Assembly: GCA_029866325.1 (NCBI GenBank)
Contig: JARWZO010000032.1
Span: forward strand, 45,361 to 109,360
Direction of reading: 5' to 3'
Source of the DNA: Fluviicola sp.
GTDB lineage: Bacteria > Bacteroidota > Bacteroidia > Flavobacteriales_D > Crocinitomicaceae
DNA: 64,000 nucleotides
The position numbers were made by a program, and so were the translations under genes. Numbering within the stretch: position 1 is the first letter of the stretch; each line of letters opens with the position of its first letter. Of the stretch, positions 10,167 to 17,636 are shown one piece after another. The notes under the pieces were generated by a model. It saw only the letters and a program-made list of their open reading frames with translations. It was not told the origin of the DNA and ran no database searches.

Positions 10167-10191
10167 GTGGGGTCGCGATTCATCGCGACCA
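10167..10191 (+). repeat. REP-like palindrome, intergenic copy
   Basis: Perfect 9-bp arms GGTCGCGAT / ATCGCGACC (10171-10179 and 10182-10190) around a 2-base loop, preceded by GTGG. The 25-base unit recurs in inverse orientation at 10513-10537, inside the RAYT transposase gene. It sits between fahA and the 3' end of the RAYT gene. Confidence 0.8.
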
Positions 10192-10238
10192 GTTTTTGAT
10201 AAACAATTTTTGATCCTCAGTATTTGATACACAGTTTT

Positions 10239-10883
10239 TCATTTCCAATTTTTAGGATTATCAATTATATATTGAGAAATCCTATCAAAGGCATTTTGAT
10301 CTCTGATAACATGATCATAAAATCTAGTTTGCCATTCCAAAGGAATTCCAATTTTTCTGACTTCAAAACTACATCTTCCTTTATACCATCTGATGACTTT
10401 TGAAATGTTTTCATGAAGCATTGGATTGCTGATTCCTGTGATTCCTCCTATGTTTTTTGAAGCAAGATAATTTGTGTTAGTAAGATTTTCTTTAAGAGAA
10501 AGATACTCTTTTTGGTCGCGATGAATCGCGACCCCACTGCAATCTTTTGCAAGATTGAGATGATGATTATCAGGATGCTGTAAAATTAAAATCCCATGAA
10601 TATGATCTGGCATCACAATAAATTCTCCCAAGTGAATGAAATTAAACTGTTCTGGAATAGCTTCCCAAAGTTCAAATGCAAGTTTTCCTGCTTCATTTAG
10701 GATCATTTTTCCAGCTACAATTTCTCCAAAAAATGGTGTTCTGTCTATTGTTTTAATGGTGATAAAATAACATCCATCCCAGCTGTAATTCCACGATCTA
10801 AGCCTTAGTTGTCCATTTTTAAATTTGTGTCTTTGATGTAACATGTTGAACGATTTCCTATTTAAGTTAGAAAGAAATATCAT
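10239..10883 (-). CDS. REP-associated tyrosine transposase (RAYT / Y1_Tnp family)
   Basis: A 214-residue protein of the TnpA_REP branch of IS200/IS605-type HUH single-strand transposases. The HUH motif is visible in 'MPDHIHGILIL'; an N-terminal 'WDGCYFITIKT' and a C-terminal 'FYDHVIRDQNAFDRISQYI' are typical of RAYTs. These are domesticated enzymes that act on REP palindromes rather than mobilising themselves. A matching palindrome lies just downstream (10167-10191) and another lies within the gene (10513-10537), where it encodes 'GVAIHRDQ'. The start at 10883 is the first ATG; a second ATG 13 codons later (M of MLHQRH) is an alternative. Confidence 0.88.
   Translation of the reverse strand: MIFLSNLNRKSFNMLHQRHKFKNGQLRLRSWNYSWDGCYFITIKTIDRTPFFGEIVAGKMILNEAGKLAFELWEAIPEQFNFIHLGEFIVMPDHIHGILILQHPDNHHLNLAKDCSGVAIHRDQKEYLSLKENLTNTNYLASKNIGGITGISNPMLHENISKVIRWYKGRCSFEVRKIGIPLEWQTRFYDHVIRDQNAFDRISQYIIDNPKNWK
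10513..10537 (-). repeat. REP-like palindrome inside the RAYT coding sequence
   Basis: Same 25-base unit as 10167-10191, inverted: arms GGTCGCGAT (10514-10522) and ATCGCGACC (10525-10533), plus flanking CCAC. It is in frame within the transposase, in a poorly conserved linker after the HUH domain. Confidence 0.8.
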
Positions 10884-10927
10884 AGTTGAGCTATTCTCTT
10901 TCGTTTTTTTGAAGCCATCCTAACCAC

Positions 10928-10985
10928 CCATTGTTAACACTTACTGAAACTTTTTTTCAGCAACAAGACTTTCACTTTATCTTTG
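10928..10985 (+). promoter_or_regulatory. rel promoter region with -7 box and upstream GTTAAC element
   Basis: The -7 box TATCTTTG is at 10978-10985, 31 bases before the rel ATG; no good TTG is at the expected -33 spacing. A 15-mer CCATTGTTAACACTT at 10928-10942, with a GTTAAC palindrome, is repeated exactly upstream of the Fur-family gene (15470-15484) at nearly the same distance from that gene's -7 box. Confidence 0.55.
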
Positions 10986-11016
10986 TTGTCATTAAACAAC
11001 AGTTCTATCGGAATCT

Positions 11017-13230
11017 ATGGAAATGCAAATCGATCTGGAGCAGGAACGCAAAGAAATTCTCTCGGCTTTTCGAGGGTTGTTGCGCGCAACCAAAAATCGT
11101 ACTCGTCAGGATACTAATCTTATTAGAAAGGCATTTGACGTTGCGGTAGAGGCTCACAAGGAAATGCGCCGCAAATCAGGGGAACCGTATATTTATCACC
11201 CCATTGCCGTTGCGCGAATTTGTGCCGAAGAAATGGGGTTGGGAGCTACCGCTATTGCTTGTGCTTTGTTGCACGATACTGTTGAGGATACGCACATTAC
11301 CTTAGAAGATGTAGAAGATTTGTTTGGAGCCAAAGCACGACGAATCATCGACGGATTGACGAAAATTCCCGAAGTGTTTGACGAAAATGCTTCCATTCAA
11401 GCTGAGAATTTCCGTAAGATGTTGCTCACCATTTCCGATGATTTACGGGTGGTGCTCATCAAACTGGCAGATCGTTTACACAATATGCGCACGCTGCAAA
11501 GTATGCGACCCGATCAGCAGCTGAAAATCGCTTCGGAAACCAAGTTTTTGTATGCACCTTTAGCGCATCGGTTGGGCTTGTATTCCATCAAAACGGAGTT
11601 GGAAGATTTGGCCATGATGTACACCGAATCGGAAGTGTATAACATGATTCAAGCCAACTTGAAATCGACCAAGGATGTGCGAAATCGGTTTATTCGCCGG
11701 TTTGTAAATCCGGTGCGCGAAGCATTGACCAAAGAAGGATACAATTTCGATATCAAAGCACGCACAAAATCCATTTCGTCTATCTGGCGCAAAATGCAAT
11801 CGAAAGACTTGCCGTTTGAAGAAGTGTTTGACTTATTTGCCATTCGCATCATTTTAGATGTGCCAATGGACATGGAAAAGGCCGATTGCTGGCGCGTTTA
11901 TTCGATTGTAACCGATTTTTACCAACCAAGTCCTGATCGCTTGCGTGATTGGATTTCTACGCCACGGGCCAATGGATATGAATCGTTGCATACAACGGTA
12001 ATGTCGCCCCAAGGAAAATGGGTGGAAGTGCAGATTCGTACCAAACGCATGGATGAAATTGCCGAAAAAGGACTAGCAGCCCATTACCGCTATAAAGAAA
12101 ATTCAAAAGACGATTCCAAATTTGACCGTTGGATTTCTGAGATCAGGGAACTGATGGAAAATCCGGATGTCAACGCCATGGATTTTGTGGATGAGTTCAA
12201 AATGAACCTCTTTCACGAAGAAATTTATGTCTTTACGCCGAAAGGAGAACTGCGCGTATTGCCTACAGGTTCTACTATTCTCGATTTTGCTTACGACATT
12301 CACAGCGACATCGGAAACAAATGCATCGGTGCGAAGGTGAACAACCGCTTGGTTCCGTTAAGTTATCAATTGCAAAACGGCGATCAAGTAGAAATCATCA
12401 CATCATCGAAACAAAAACCGCACGAAGAATGGTTGCGTATTGTGGGGTCGGCCAGAGCGCGAAACAAGATTAAATCTGCGCTCAACGAGCAACGCAAGCT
12501 GATTGCGCAAGACGGTCGTGAGATTTTAGAGCGTAAGTTCAAGCAACACAATATTAAGTTCGCTTCCGAAAACATTACGGTGTTAGAGCGTTTTTACGGC
12601 TTTCATTCGGCAACGGAATTGTATTTCCGCATCGCCAAAGGCAAGATTGACCTTTCCAAATTGCGTGAGATCGAGAACGTGCACGGAATGTTGCAGCTCG
12701 AGAAAAAAGTACCAACCGTTCAGAAAGACAAGCACGAACTGGATGTGTATCCGAAAATCAATAAGAAAGAGGATACAATCATCATTGGTGAGGATTTCAT
12801 GAATATCCAATACCAGATGGCGCGCTGCTGTAACCCGATTCCGGGAGATAAAGTATTTGGTTTCATTACCATTTCGGAAGGAATCAAGGTGCACCGCAAC
12901 AATTGCCCGAATGCAGAACATTTGCAATCGAAAATGGCTTACCGCTGTGTGAAAGCGCGTTGGAGAAGTCAAGATTTGATTGAACGCGTAGCCGCCATTC
13001 GTTTGATCGGAATCGATGACGTAGGAATCGTGAACAAAATCACCGAGGTTATTTCCAAGGAACACAATGTCAATATGAGGTCCATTTCCTTTGAAACCGT
13101 TGACGGATTGTTTGAAGGGAAAATCAAATTACTCGTTTACGATACCGAACATCTTGAGCAATTAATGCGCAAGTTTGAACTCGTTGATGGCGTGAAACGA
13201 GTCGAGCGCTGGGATACGGGGGAGGAGTAA
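11017..13230 (+). CDS. rel: Bifunctional (p)ppGpp synthetase/hydrolase (RelA/SpoT homolog)
   Basis: A 737-residue long RSH protein of the stringent response. Domains in order: HD hydrolase (about residues 45-200; HD at 86-87 in 'LLHDTVEDTH', plus 'DRLHNMRTL'), synthetase (about 230-370; 'WISTPRANGYESLHTTV' and 'VEVQIRT'), TGS (about 400-465; 'IYVFTPKGELRVLPTGST'), the helical/zinc-finger region with 'ARCCNPIPGD', and a C-terminal ACT domain. Both catalytic domains look intact, so it should both make and degrade (p)ppGpp. The ATG at 11017 gives the usual N-terminus. Its last 35 codons recur as a diverged orphan copy at 14401-14508, so part of this 3' end may have been exchanged by recombination. 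Confidence 0.96.
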   Translation: MEMQIDLEQERKEILSAFRGLLRATKNRTRQDTNLIRKAFDVAVEAHKEMRRKSGEPYIYHPIAVARICAEEMGLGATAIACALLHDTVEDTHITLEDVEDLFGAKARRIIDGLTKIPEVFDENASIQAENFRKMLLTISDDLRVVLIKLADRLHNMRTLQSMRPDQQLKIASETKFLYAPLAHRLGLYSIKTELEDLAMMYTESEVYNMIQANLKSTKDVRNRFIRRFVNPVREALTKEGYNFDIKARTKSISSIWRKMQSKDLPFEEVFDLFAIRIILDVPMDMEKADCWRVYSIVTDFYQPSPDRLRDWISTPRANGYESLHTTVMSPQGKWVEVQIRTKRMDEIAEKGLAAHYRYKENSKDDSKFDRWISEIRELMENPDVNAMDFVDEFKMNLFHEEIYVFTPKGELRVLPTGSTILDFAYDIHSDIGNKCIGAKVNNRLVPLSYQLQNGDQVEIITSSKQKPHEEWLRIVGSARARNKIKSALNEQRKLIAQDGREILERKFKQHNIKFASENITVLERFYGFHSATELYFRIAKGKIDLSKLREIENVHGMLQLEKKVPTVQKDKHELDVYPKINKKEDTIIIGEDFMNIQYQMARCCNPIPGDKVFGFITISEGIKVHRNNCPNAEHLQSKMAYRCVKARWRSQDLIERVAAIRLIGIDDVGIVNKITEVISKEHNVNMRSISFETVDGLFEGKIKLLVYDTEHLEQLMRKFELVDGVKRVERWDTGEE

Positions 13231-13237
13231 CTATTTA

Positions 13238-13560
13238 TTACTTCTTTTTGAATATTAGATTGAATGAATTAAAATCAGCGGCTGCATTCATGACGTCAAC
13301 AACAAAGGAATATTTTTCTTTAGGGTATTTTAATTGATTGTACCATTCATTGATTGTTATTACAAGTTGATTATCTTCGGTTATTGTGTAATTAGATTCG
13401 AAACCGATTGAATTGTTGATGGTATCAGGTGTGATTTTTCGCTTACAATCTTCTAGGTTGGTTATTCAATTGAATAGAAGATTTATAAGTGTCCGATGTT
13501 TTTAATACTATGATAGGCAATGATTTACACAATTGACCTACTGATAGAAATCGCGAAGAT
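13238..13560 (-). pseudogene. Frameshifted remnant of an unknown small gene
   Basis: On the minus strand an open frame ends at 13238 with '..FNSFNLIFKKK' and runs upstream without any ATG to a stop near 13468. The preceding 90 bases are open in another frame ('GQLCKSLPIIVLKTSDTYK..') up to the same point. A single frameshift near 13460 would join them into one protein of about 105 residues. The composition is protein-like, but I recognise no family and no start codon is visible. It lies directly after rel, pointing towards it, inside the cassette bounded by the second rel tail. Confidence 0.45.
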
Positions 13561-13598
13561 GATATTGAAATTTCCCAATATCATCTTCACGATTTTTT
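13553..13598. terminator. Strong hairpin, probably a bidirectional terminator
   Basis: Thirteen-base arms GAAGATGATATTG / CAATATCATCTTC with an 8-base loop, extended by partial pairing of the flanking CG and AAATCG/CGATTT. A T-run (gatttttta) follows on the plus strand. It lies just downstream of the minus-strand gene ending at 13614. Confidence 0.6.
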
Positions 13599-13613
13599 AA
13601 CTAGCAGAAAATG

Positions 13614-14051
13614 CTAAACTTGCTTAACAGACAAAATCGTATAATCATTCGCATCCCAGGCATATAAATTCGCATTGTCATCAGTGCTGTACAAGGATAG
13701 ATATTGTTTGTTATAGTCACACAATAACTTATTGTCTTCAAAAGTCCAACTGCAAGCATTGTGCCAATTATGAAGACGAACATAAGCGTTACTGCTTATT
13801 GAAAGGTAATAGCCTTTAGTCATATAATAACTTACGCCGGCGTAAATGTATTGTGAAAATTTGGCAGCTTTCGAGATGTCATCAACAAACACACAATAAG
13901 TATCCGACGAATCTAGACCAATGTACCCAATTGGCAGATTACCATTAAACAGTTGGATTAAGAATGATACCCCTGTTGCCTGTGGGGCAGCAGGATTGTT
14001 GATTGGTGAAGAAGGTGTCAATAAATGAGGATTTTCAATTTTAGTTTCCAT
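13614..14051 (-). CDS. Hypothetical 145-residue protein
   Basis: The protein has no signal peptide and no membrane segment. The first 25 residues are low-complexity (METKIENPHLLTPSSP.., Pro/Asn/Ala rich). The rest is aromatic and Ser/Asn-rich with alternating hydrophobic residues ('GYYLSISSNAYVRLHNW', 'QYLSLYSTDDNANLYAW'), which suggests a beta-sandwich or beta-trefoil-like fold with at least two similar strands-and-turn units. I recognise no family. It is preceded by an AT-rich region holding a perfect 16-bp inverted repeat (14180-14219) and followed by a hairpin terminator. It belongs to the accessory cassette between rel and the duplicated rel tail, and it is more AT-rich than its neighbours. 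Confidence 0.65.
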   Translation of the reverse strand: METKIENPHLLTPSSPINNPAAPQATGVSFLIQLFNGNLPIGYIGLDSSDTYCVFVDDISKAAKFSQYIYAGVSYYMTKGYYLSISSNAYVRLHNWHNACSWTFEDNKLLCDYNKQYLSLYSTDDNANLYAWDANDYTILSVKQV

Positions 14052-14179
14052 GATTTTGTTTTTTTAATGCGTTAAATTTGTTTGAAATAAAAAACGAATA
14101 GTTGATGTGATTCAAAAACGTTGTTCTGCATTCATCTATTCTGTGTGCCAAAATTAATTAACAAAGTTTGTCCTTAAAC

Positions 14180-14219
14180 GGTTATAAATACCTGTTTTTA
14201 AATACAGGTATTTATAACC
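14180..14219. repeat. Perfect 16-bp inverted repeat, possible operator
   Basis: Arms GGTTATAAATACCTGT (14180-14195) and its exact complement (14204-14219) enclose 8 bases. It lies about 130 bases upstream of the minus-strand hypothetical gene. It has no T-run on either side that would make it a standard terminator. Its core resembles the palindrome at 48428-48443. Confidence 0.6.
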
Positions 14220-14400
14220 CGATAGATTTTGCCATAAGACCAAACAGAATTGAAAGAGATTTTACAGCAGCTTTGACCATGATTTCAAGTCTTGGAATTG
14301 TCTTCAATTAATTATCGCTGAGTAAACTAGACAACTAGGGTTTGTTGAAAAAGTCACGCACTATTTTTGACTAGACCATCATATTCCATTTCTAAATTAT

Positions 14401-14508
14401 TTAAAACTACTGGTTTACGAGACCCAATATTTGGAGCAAGTGATGCGCAAGTTTGAATTAGTTGATGGTGTAAAACGAGTGGAGCGTTGGGATACGGGGG
14501 AGGAGTGA
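14401..14508 (+). pseudogene. Orphan duplicate of the rel 3' end
   Basis: Thirty-five codons plus a TGA stop encode a sequence nearly identical to the Rel C-terminus: '..KLLVYETQYLEQVMRKF' then 'ELVDGVKRVERWDTGEE'. Against rel 13126-13230 most differences are synonymous (ctc/tta, ggc/ggt, gtg/gta, gtc/gtg, cgc/cgt), with a few conservative changes. There is no start codon or upstream domain, and similarity fades upstream of about 14390. The pattern points to a segment that evolved as a functional rel end and was left behind when a cassette was inserted, not to a fresh duplication. Confidence 0.85.
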
Positions 14509-14579
14509 TGACTTTTTCAGCTGTTAAAAAGTTGTTAATCAGGCACGGAATTTGCTGATGTCGGCGCAATCAAATAGCA

Positions 14580-15461
14580 ATGAATCGACTACTGCCATTT
14601 TTGTTTTTTACCGTATTTGCTTGTTGTGTCTTTGCACAGACTGATCCGAATGCCTTTGATTTTGCAGGGTCCAAACAAAAACGGGTTCAATTGATCGATA
14701 AACGCTTGCGCTTTGGTTATGGTCTTCAAGTACCACTTGCGTCGAGTTCAACTTTTCAGACAACGCCCAATACCTTGTATACCGATGACAGTTGGCTAAC
14801 TAAAAATCCCTCTCAGGTTATCGATGTGGGAATGATGTTTGGCTTCCGCGAAAACTGGACATTTGGTGTCACAATGACCAGTCAGCGACTCGGTTCGTCG
14901 CAAGAATCGTTTGGATACCAACCCGGTTCAGATGCGGTTTATTATTACCCGTTGAGTACGATCTACAAGACGGTCGGGCGTGCTTACGGCAATACTGTTT
15001 ATGCTGAAAGGCGCTTGTATTCATCGTACAACGATCGTTTTCGTGTTTTTTCGCGGGTCGATGTTGGTTTTAACCGTTATTCTGCCGTTGCAAAAATTCA
15101 GTACAAAGATGAAAACGATACCTGCAATTGCAACAAACCCCTCTTGAAATCAAGAACAGGGACAGCTGTTTTTACAACCGATCTGAACGTTGGAATTCAA
15201 TACGTTCGTCAGTATTTAGGCGTAAAGTTCTCAGTGGGTTACCGTATTCAATCGCCTGGAAGGCTTATCATGAAAGACGAACTGGAAAATTGGAAATACG
15301 ACTTTAACGAAGAGGAGTATGATTTCAACGGCGATCCCGACAAAAAACTATTTTCAATCAACCGTCCGGCAACTGAGCGGGCCGAAATCATGCACCAACG
15401 ATTGTATGCTCAATTTTCACTTCTAGTGATATTAGGAAAGCGCGATTTTCCCTATCGGTGA
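14580..15461 (+). CDS. Hypothetical exported protein, possibly an outer-membrane beta-barrel
   Basis: A 293-residue protein with a clear signal peptide (MNRLLPFLFFTVFACCVFA, cleaved before QTDPN). The mature part shows alternating aromatic/polar stretches ('NWTFGVTMTSQRLG', 'RVFSRVDVGFNRY', 'YLGVKFSVGYRI') like transmembrane beta-strands of an outer-membrane barrel, although the usual terminal aromatic is not evident (ends ..RDFPYR). I recognise no named family. It lies 71 bases after the orphan rel tail and is probably the original downstream neighbour of rel. Confidence 0.75.
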   Translation: MNRLLPFLFFTVFACCVFAQTDPNAFDFAGSKQKRVQLIDKRLRFGYGLQVPLASSSTFQTTPNTLYTDDSWLTKNPSQVIDVGMMFGFRENWTFGVTMTSQRLGSSQESFGYQPGSDAVYYYPLSTIYKTVGRAYGNTVYAERRLYSSYNDRFRVFSRVDVGFNRYSAVAKIQYKDENDTCNCNKPLLKSRTGTAVFTTDLNVGIQYVRQYLGVKFSVGYRIQSPGRLIMKDELENWKYDFNEEEYDFNGDPDKKLFSINRPATERAEIMHQRLYAQFSLLVILGKRDFPYR

Positions 15462-15469
15462 TGAAAAAT

Positions 15470-15530
15470 CCATTGTTAACACTTTGTGAATAACCTGCGT
15501 CCGTACTTCATAGAAAAATCATTACTTTTG
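15470..15530 (+). promoter_or_regulatory. Promoter region of the Fur-family gene
   Basis: The -7 box TACTTTTG is at 15523-15530, 18 bases before the ATG at 15549. The 15-mer CCATTGTTAACACTT (15470-15484) is identical to one upstream of rel and lies 53 bases before this -7 box (50 before that of rel). Confidence 0.55.
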
Positions 15531-15548
15531 CCCTTTCAATTCGGTCGC

Positions 15549-16007
15549 ATGCAACAGCAGGATCTTCAGGACACGGTTCGTAACATTTTCTCGGCTTATC
15601 TCGAGCAGAATGGTCACCGTAAAACACCCGAACGTTTTGCCATTCTGGCAGAAATCTATAGCTATGAAGGGCATTTCGACATCGAATCGCTGTACATTAA
15701 GATGAAAAATCAGAATTACCGTGTTTCGAGAGCTACTTTATACAATACCATTGAATTATTATTGGCTTGTAACTTGGTGCGCAAACACCAATTCGGGAAA
15801 AACATTGCTCAGTTTGAAAAATCGCACGGTTCCAAGCAACACGATCATGTTATTGTTACGGATACAGGCGAAGTCATCGAATTTTGCGATCCGCGTGTGC
15901 AAAACATCAAGGCGACCATCGAGGAAATTTTCAATGTGAAAATTCAGCACCATTCACTCTATTTCTATGGTGTGCGCAATCAACCAACTTCAGAAAACGA
16001 CCAATAA
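15549..16007 (+). CDS. Fur family transcriptional regulator
   Basis: A 152-residue metal-dependent repressor. It has an N-terminal winged helix with '[15 protein letters not shown]' and the recognition region '[16 protein letters not shown]', then a dimerisation domain with the metal-binding '[20 protein letters not shown]'. It could be Fur (iron) or a PerR-like peroxide sensor; the sequence alone does not decide, and the Cys-x-x-Cys zinc pairs of many Fur proteins are not present. The ATG at 15549 is preferred to an upstream GTG at 15486 because the promoter -7 box lies between them. STAS and purA follow without gaps, suggesting one operon. Confidence 0.9.
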   Translation: MQQQDLQDTVRNIFSAYLEQNGHRKTPERFAILAEIYSYEGHFDIESLYIKMKNQNYRVSRATLYNTIELLLACNLVRKHQFGKNIAQFEKSHGSKQHDHVIVTDTGEVIEFCDPRVQNIKATIEEIFNVKIQHHSLYFYGVRNQPTSENDQ

Positions 16008-16361
16008 GTGCAATTAACATCCAACATAACTGTGTTGCCTACTCATGCTGTTTTAAAGCTCAGTGGCCGCATACTCTCAGATGAAGGACTTGCAGAACTT
16101 CTTTCACAAGTAGAAACAACTATTGGTGCCGGATCGAAAAACTGGTTGTGCGATTTGAGTGAATTGACTTATTGCAACAGTACAGGATTGAATCTTTTTG
16201 TACGCATCTTAACCAAATCGCGCAATGCAGGTGGCGATTGTGCATTGGTAAACCTGCAGCCGGGCGTTCAAAAATTGTTTGAACTGTCCAAATTAAACGA
16301 AATTTTTACCAGCTACGCTTCCATTGAAGAAGCAATGGAGCGATATAACACAATTTCATGA
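16008..16361 (+). CDS. STAS-domain protein, anti-sigma-factor antagonist type
   Basis: A 117-residue protein that is a single STAS domain. It contains 'LSGRILSDEGL' (beta-2/alpha-1) and 'LCDLSELTYCNSTGLNLFV', where the Ser of NSTGL sits at the phosphorylation site of SpoIIAA-type antagonists. It probably acts in a partner-switching pathway with an anti-sigma kinase encoded elsewhere. The start is a GTG directly abutting the Fur-family stop codon; no in-frame ATG precedes the domain. The stop overlaps the purA start (ATGA), so the three genes are tightly coupled. Confidence 0.85.
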   Translation: MQLTSNITVLPTHAVLKLSGRILSDEGLAELLSQVETTIGAGSKNWLCDLSELTYCNSTGLNLFVRILTKSRNAGGDCALVNLQPGVQKLFELSKLNEIFTSYASIEEAMERYNTIS

Positions 16362-17629
16362 AAGTAGATGTTCTTTTAGGATTACAATGGGGTGACGAAG
16401 GAAAAGGAAAAATTGTTGACGTCCTTACACCGAAATATGACATTATTGCACGTTTTCAGGGTGGACCGAATGCCGGTCATACGTTGGAGTTTGAAGGTGT
16501 AAAACATGTGTTGCATACCATTCCATCGGGCATTTTTCATTCAAATGTGATTAACCTGATTGGTAATGGAGTGGTGATTGATCCGGTGGTTTTCCAAAAG
16601 GAATTGGAGAAATTGGCGCCGTTCAACATCAATATCAAAGAACGATTGGTGCTTTCGAAAAAAGCGCATTTGATTTTACCTTCTCACCGTTTGTTAGACG
16701 CCGCTTCTGAAACAGCGAAAGGAAAAAACAAAATCGGTTCTACTTTGAAAGGAATCGGACCAACATACATGGATAAAACCGGTCGTAACGGTTTGCGTGT
16801 GGGAGATATTTTCTTGCCAACCTTCCAACAAAAATACGATGCCTTGGTAGAGAAACACATCGGTATGCTAAAGCATTACGAAGGGTTTGAATACAACTTG
16901 GCAGAATTGGAAGGTCCGTGGATGGAAGGTATTGAGATCTTACGCAACCTAAAAGCGGTTGATAGTGAACATTACTTAGACCAAGCTTTGCGTGCAGGTA
17001 AAAAAATTCTTGCCGAAGGTGCTCAAGGAACCATGTTGGACATTGATTTCGGAACGTATCCGTATGTGACTTCATCCAATACCGTAACAGCAGGAACATG
17101 CACCGGTTTGGGTGTGGCTCCTTCAAAAATCGGAAATGTCATCGGGATTTTCAAAGCCTATTGTACCCGCGTTGGTAGCGGACCTTTCCCAACCGAATTG
17201 TTGGATGAAGTAGGTGAACAAATTCGTCAGGAAGGCCGTGAATTCGGTTCTACAACGGGTCGTCCGCGTCGTTGCGGTTGGATTGATCTTCCAGCAATGA
17301 AATACGCAATCATGATCAACGGTGTAACCGAATTGGCCATGATGAAATCAGATGTTTTGGACAAATTCGATACGATCCGTGCGTGTACGAAATACCGCAT
17401 CAACGGCGAGGAAATCGATTATTTGCCATACGATATCGACGGAGTAACCATCGAACCGATTTGGGAAGATATCCCGGGTTGGGGGCAAGATTTGACTGCA
17501 TTAACATCTTTTGGCGACGCTCCGCAAGCATTAAAAGATTATGTGACATATTTGGAACGACATTTGGAAGTGCCGATCACGACCGTTTCAGTTGGTCCGG
17601 ATCGCATCCAAACATTAGCAACACGATAA
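16358..17629 (+). CDS. purA: Adenylosuccinate synthetase
   Basis: A 423-residue enzyme joining IMP and aspartate with GTP hydrolysis to form adenylosuccinate in AMP synthesis. Signatures: N-terminal P-loop 'LQWGDEGKGKIVD', 'GGPNAGHT' with the catalytic His, 'GIGPTYMDKTGRNGLRVGD', 'EGAQGTMLDIDFGTYPYVTSS', and 'GSTTGRPRRCGWID'. It is full length. The ATG overlaps the stop of the STAS gene by four bases. Confidence 0.97.
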   Translation: MKVDVLLGLQWGDEGKGKIVDVLTPKYDIIARFQGGPNAGHTLEFEGVKHVLHTIPSGIFHSNVINLIGNGVVIDPVVFQKELEKLAPFNINIKERLVLSKKAHLILPSHRLLDAASETAKGKNKIGSTLKGIGPTYMDKTGRNGLRVGDIFLPTFQQKYDALVEKHIGMLKHYEGFEYNLAELEGPWMEGIEILRNLKAVDSEHYLDQALRAGKKILAEGAQGTMLDIDFGTYPYVTSSNTVTAGTCTGLGVAPSKIGNVIGIFKAYCTRVGSGPFPTELLDEVGEQIRQEGREFGSTTGRPRRCGWIDLPAMKYAIMINGVTELAMMKSDVLDKFDTIRACTKYRINGEEIDYLPYDIDGVTIEPIWEDIPGWGQDLTALTSFGDAPQALKDYVTYLERHLEVPITTVSVGPDRIQTLATR

Positions 17630-17636
17630 GAACTTG

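Noticed and set aside
10931..11149. Open frame overlapping the start of rel in another frame
   Set aside because: Starts upstream of the rel -7 box and is a frame shadow of the conserved rel coding sequence.
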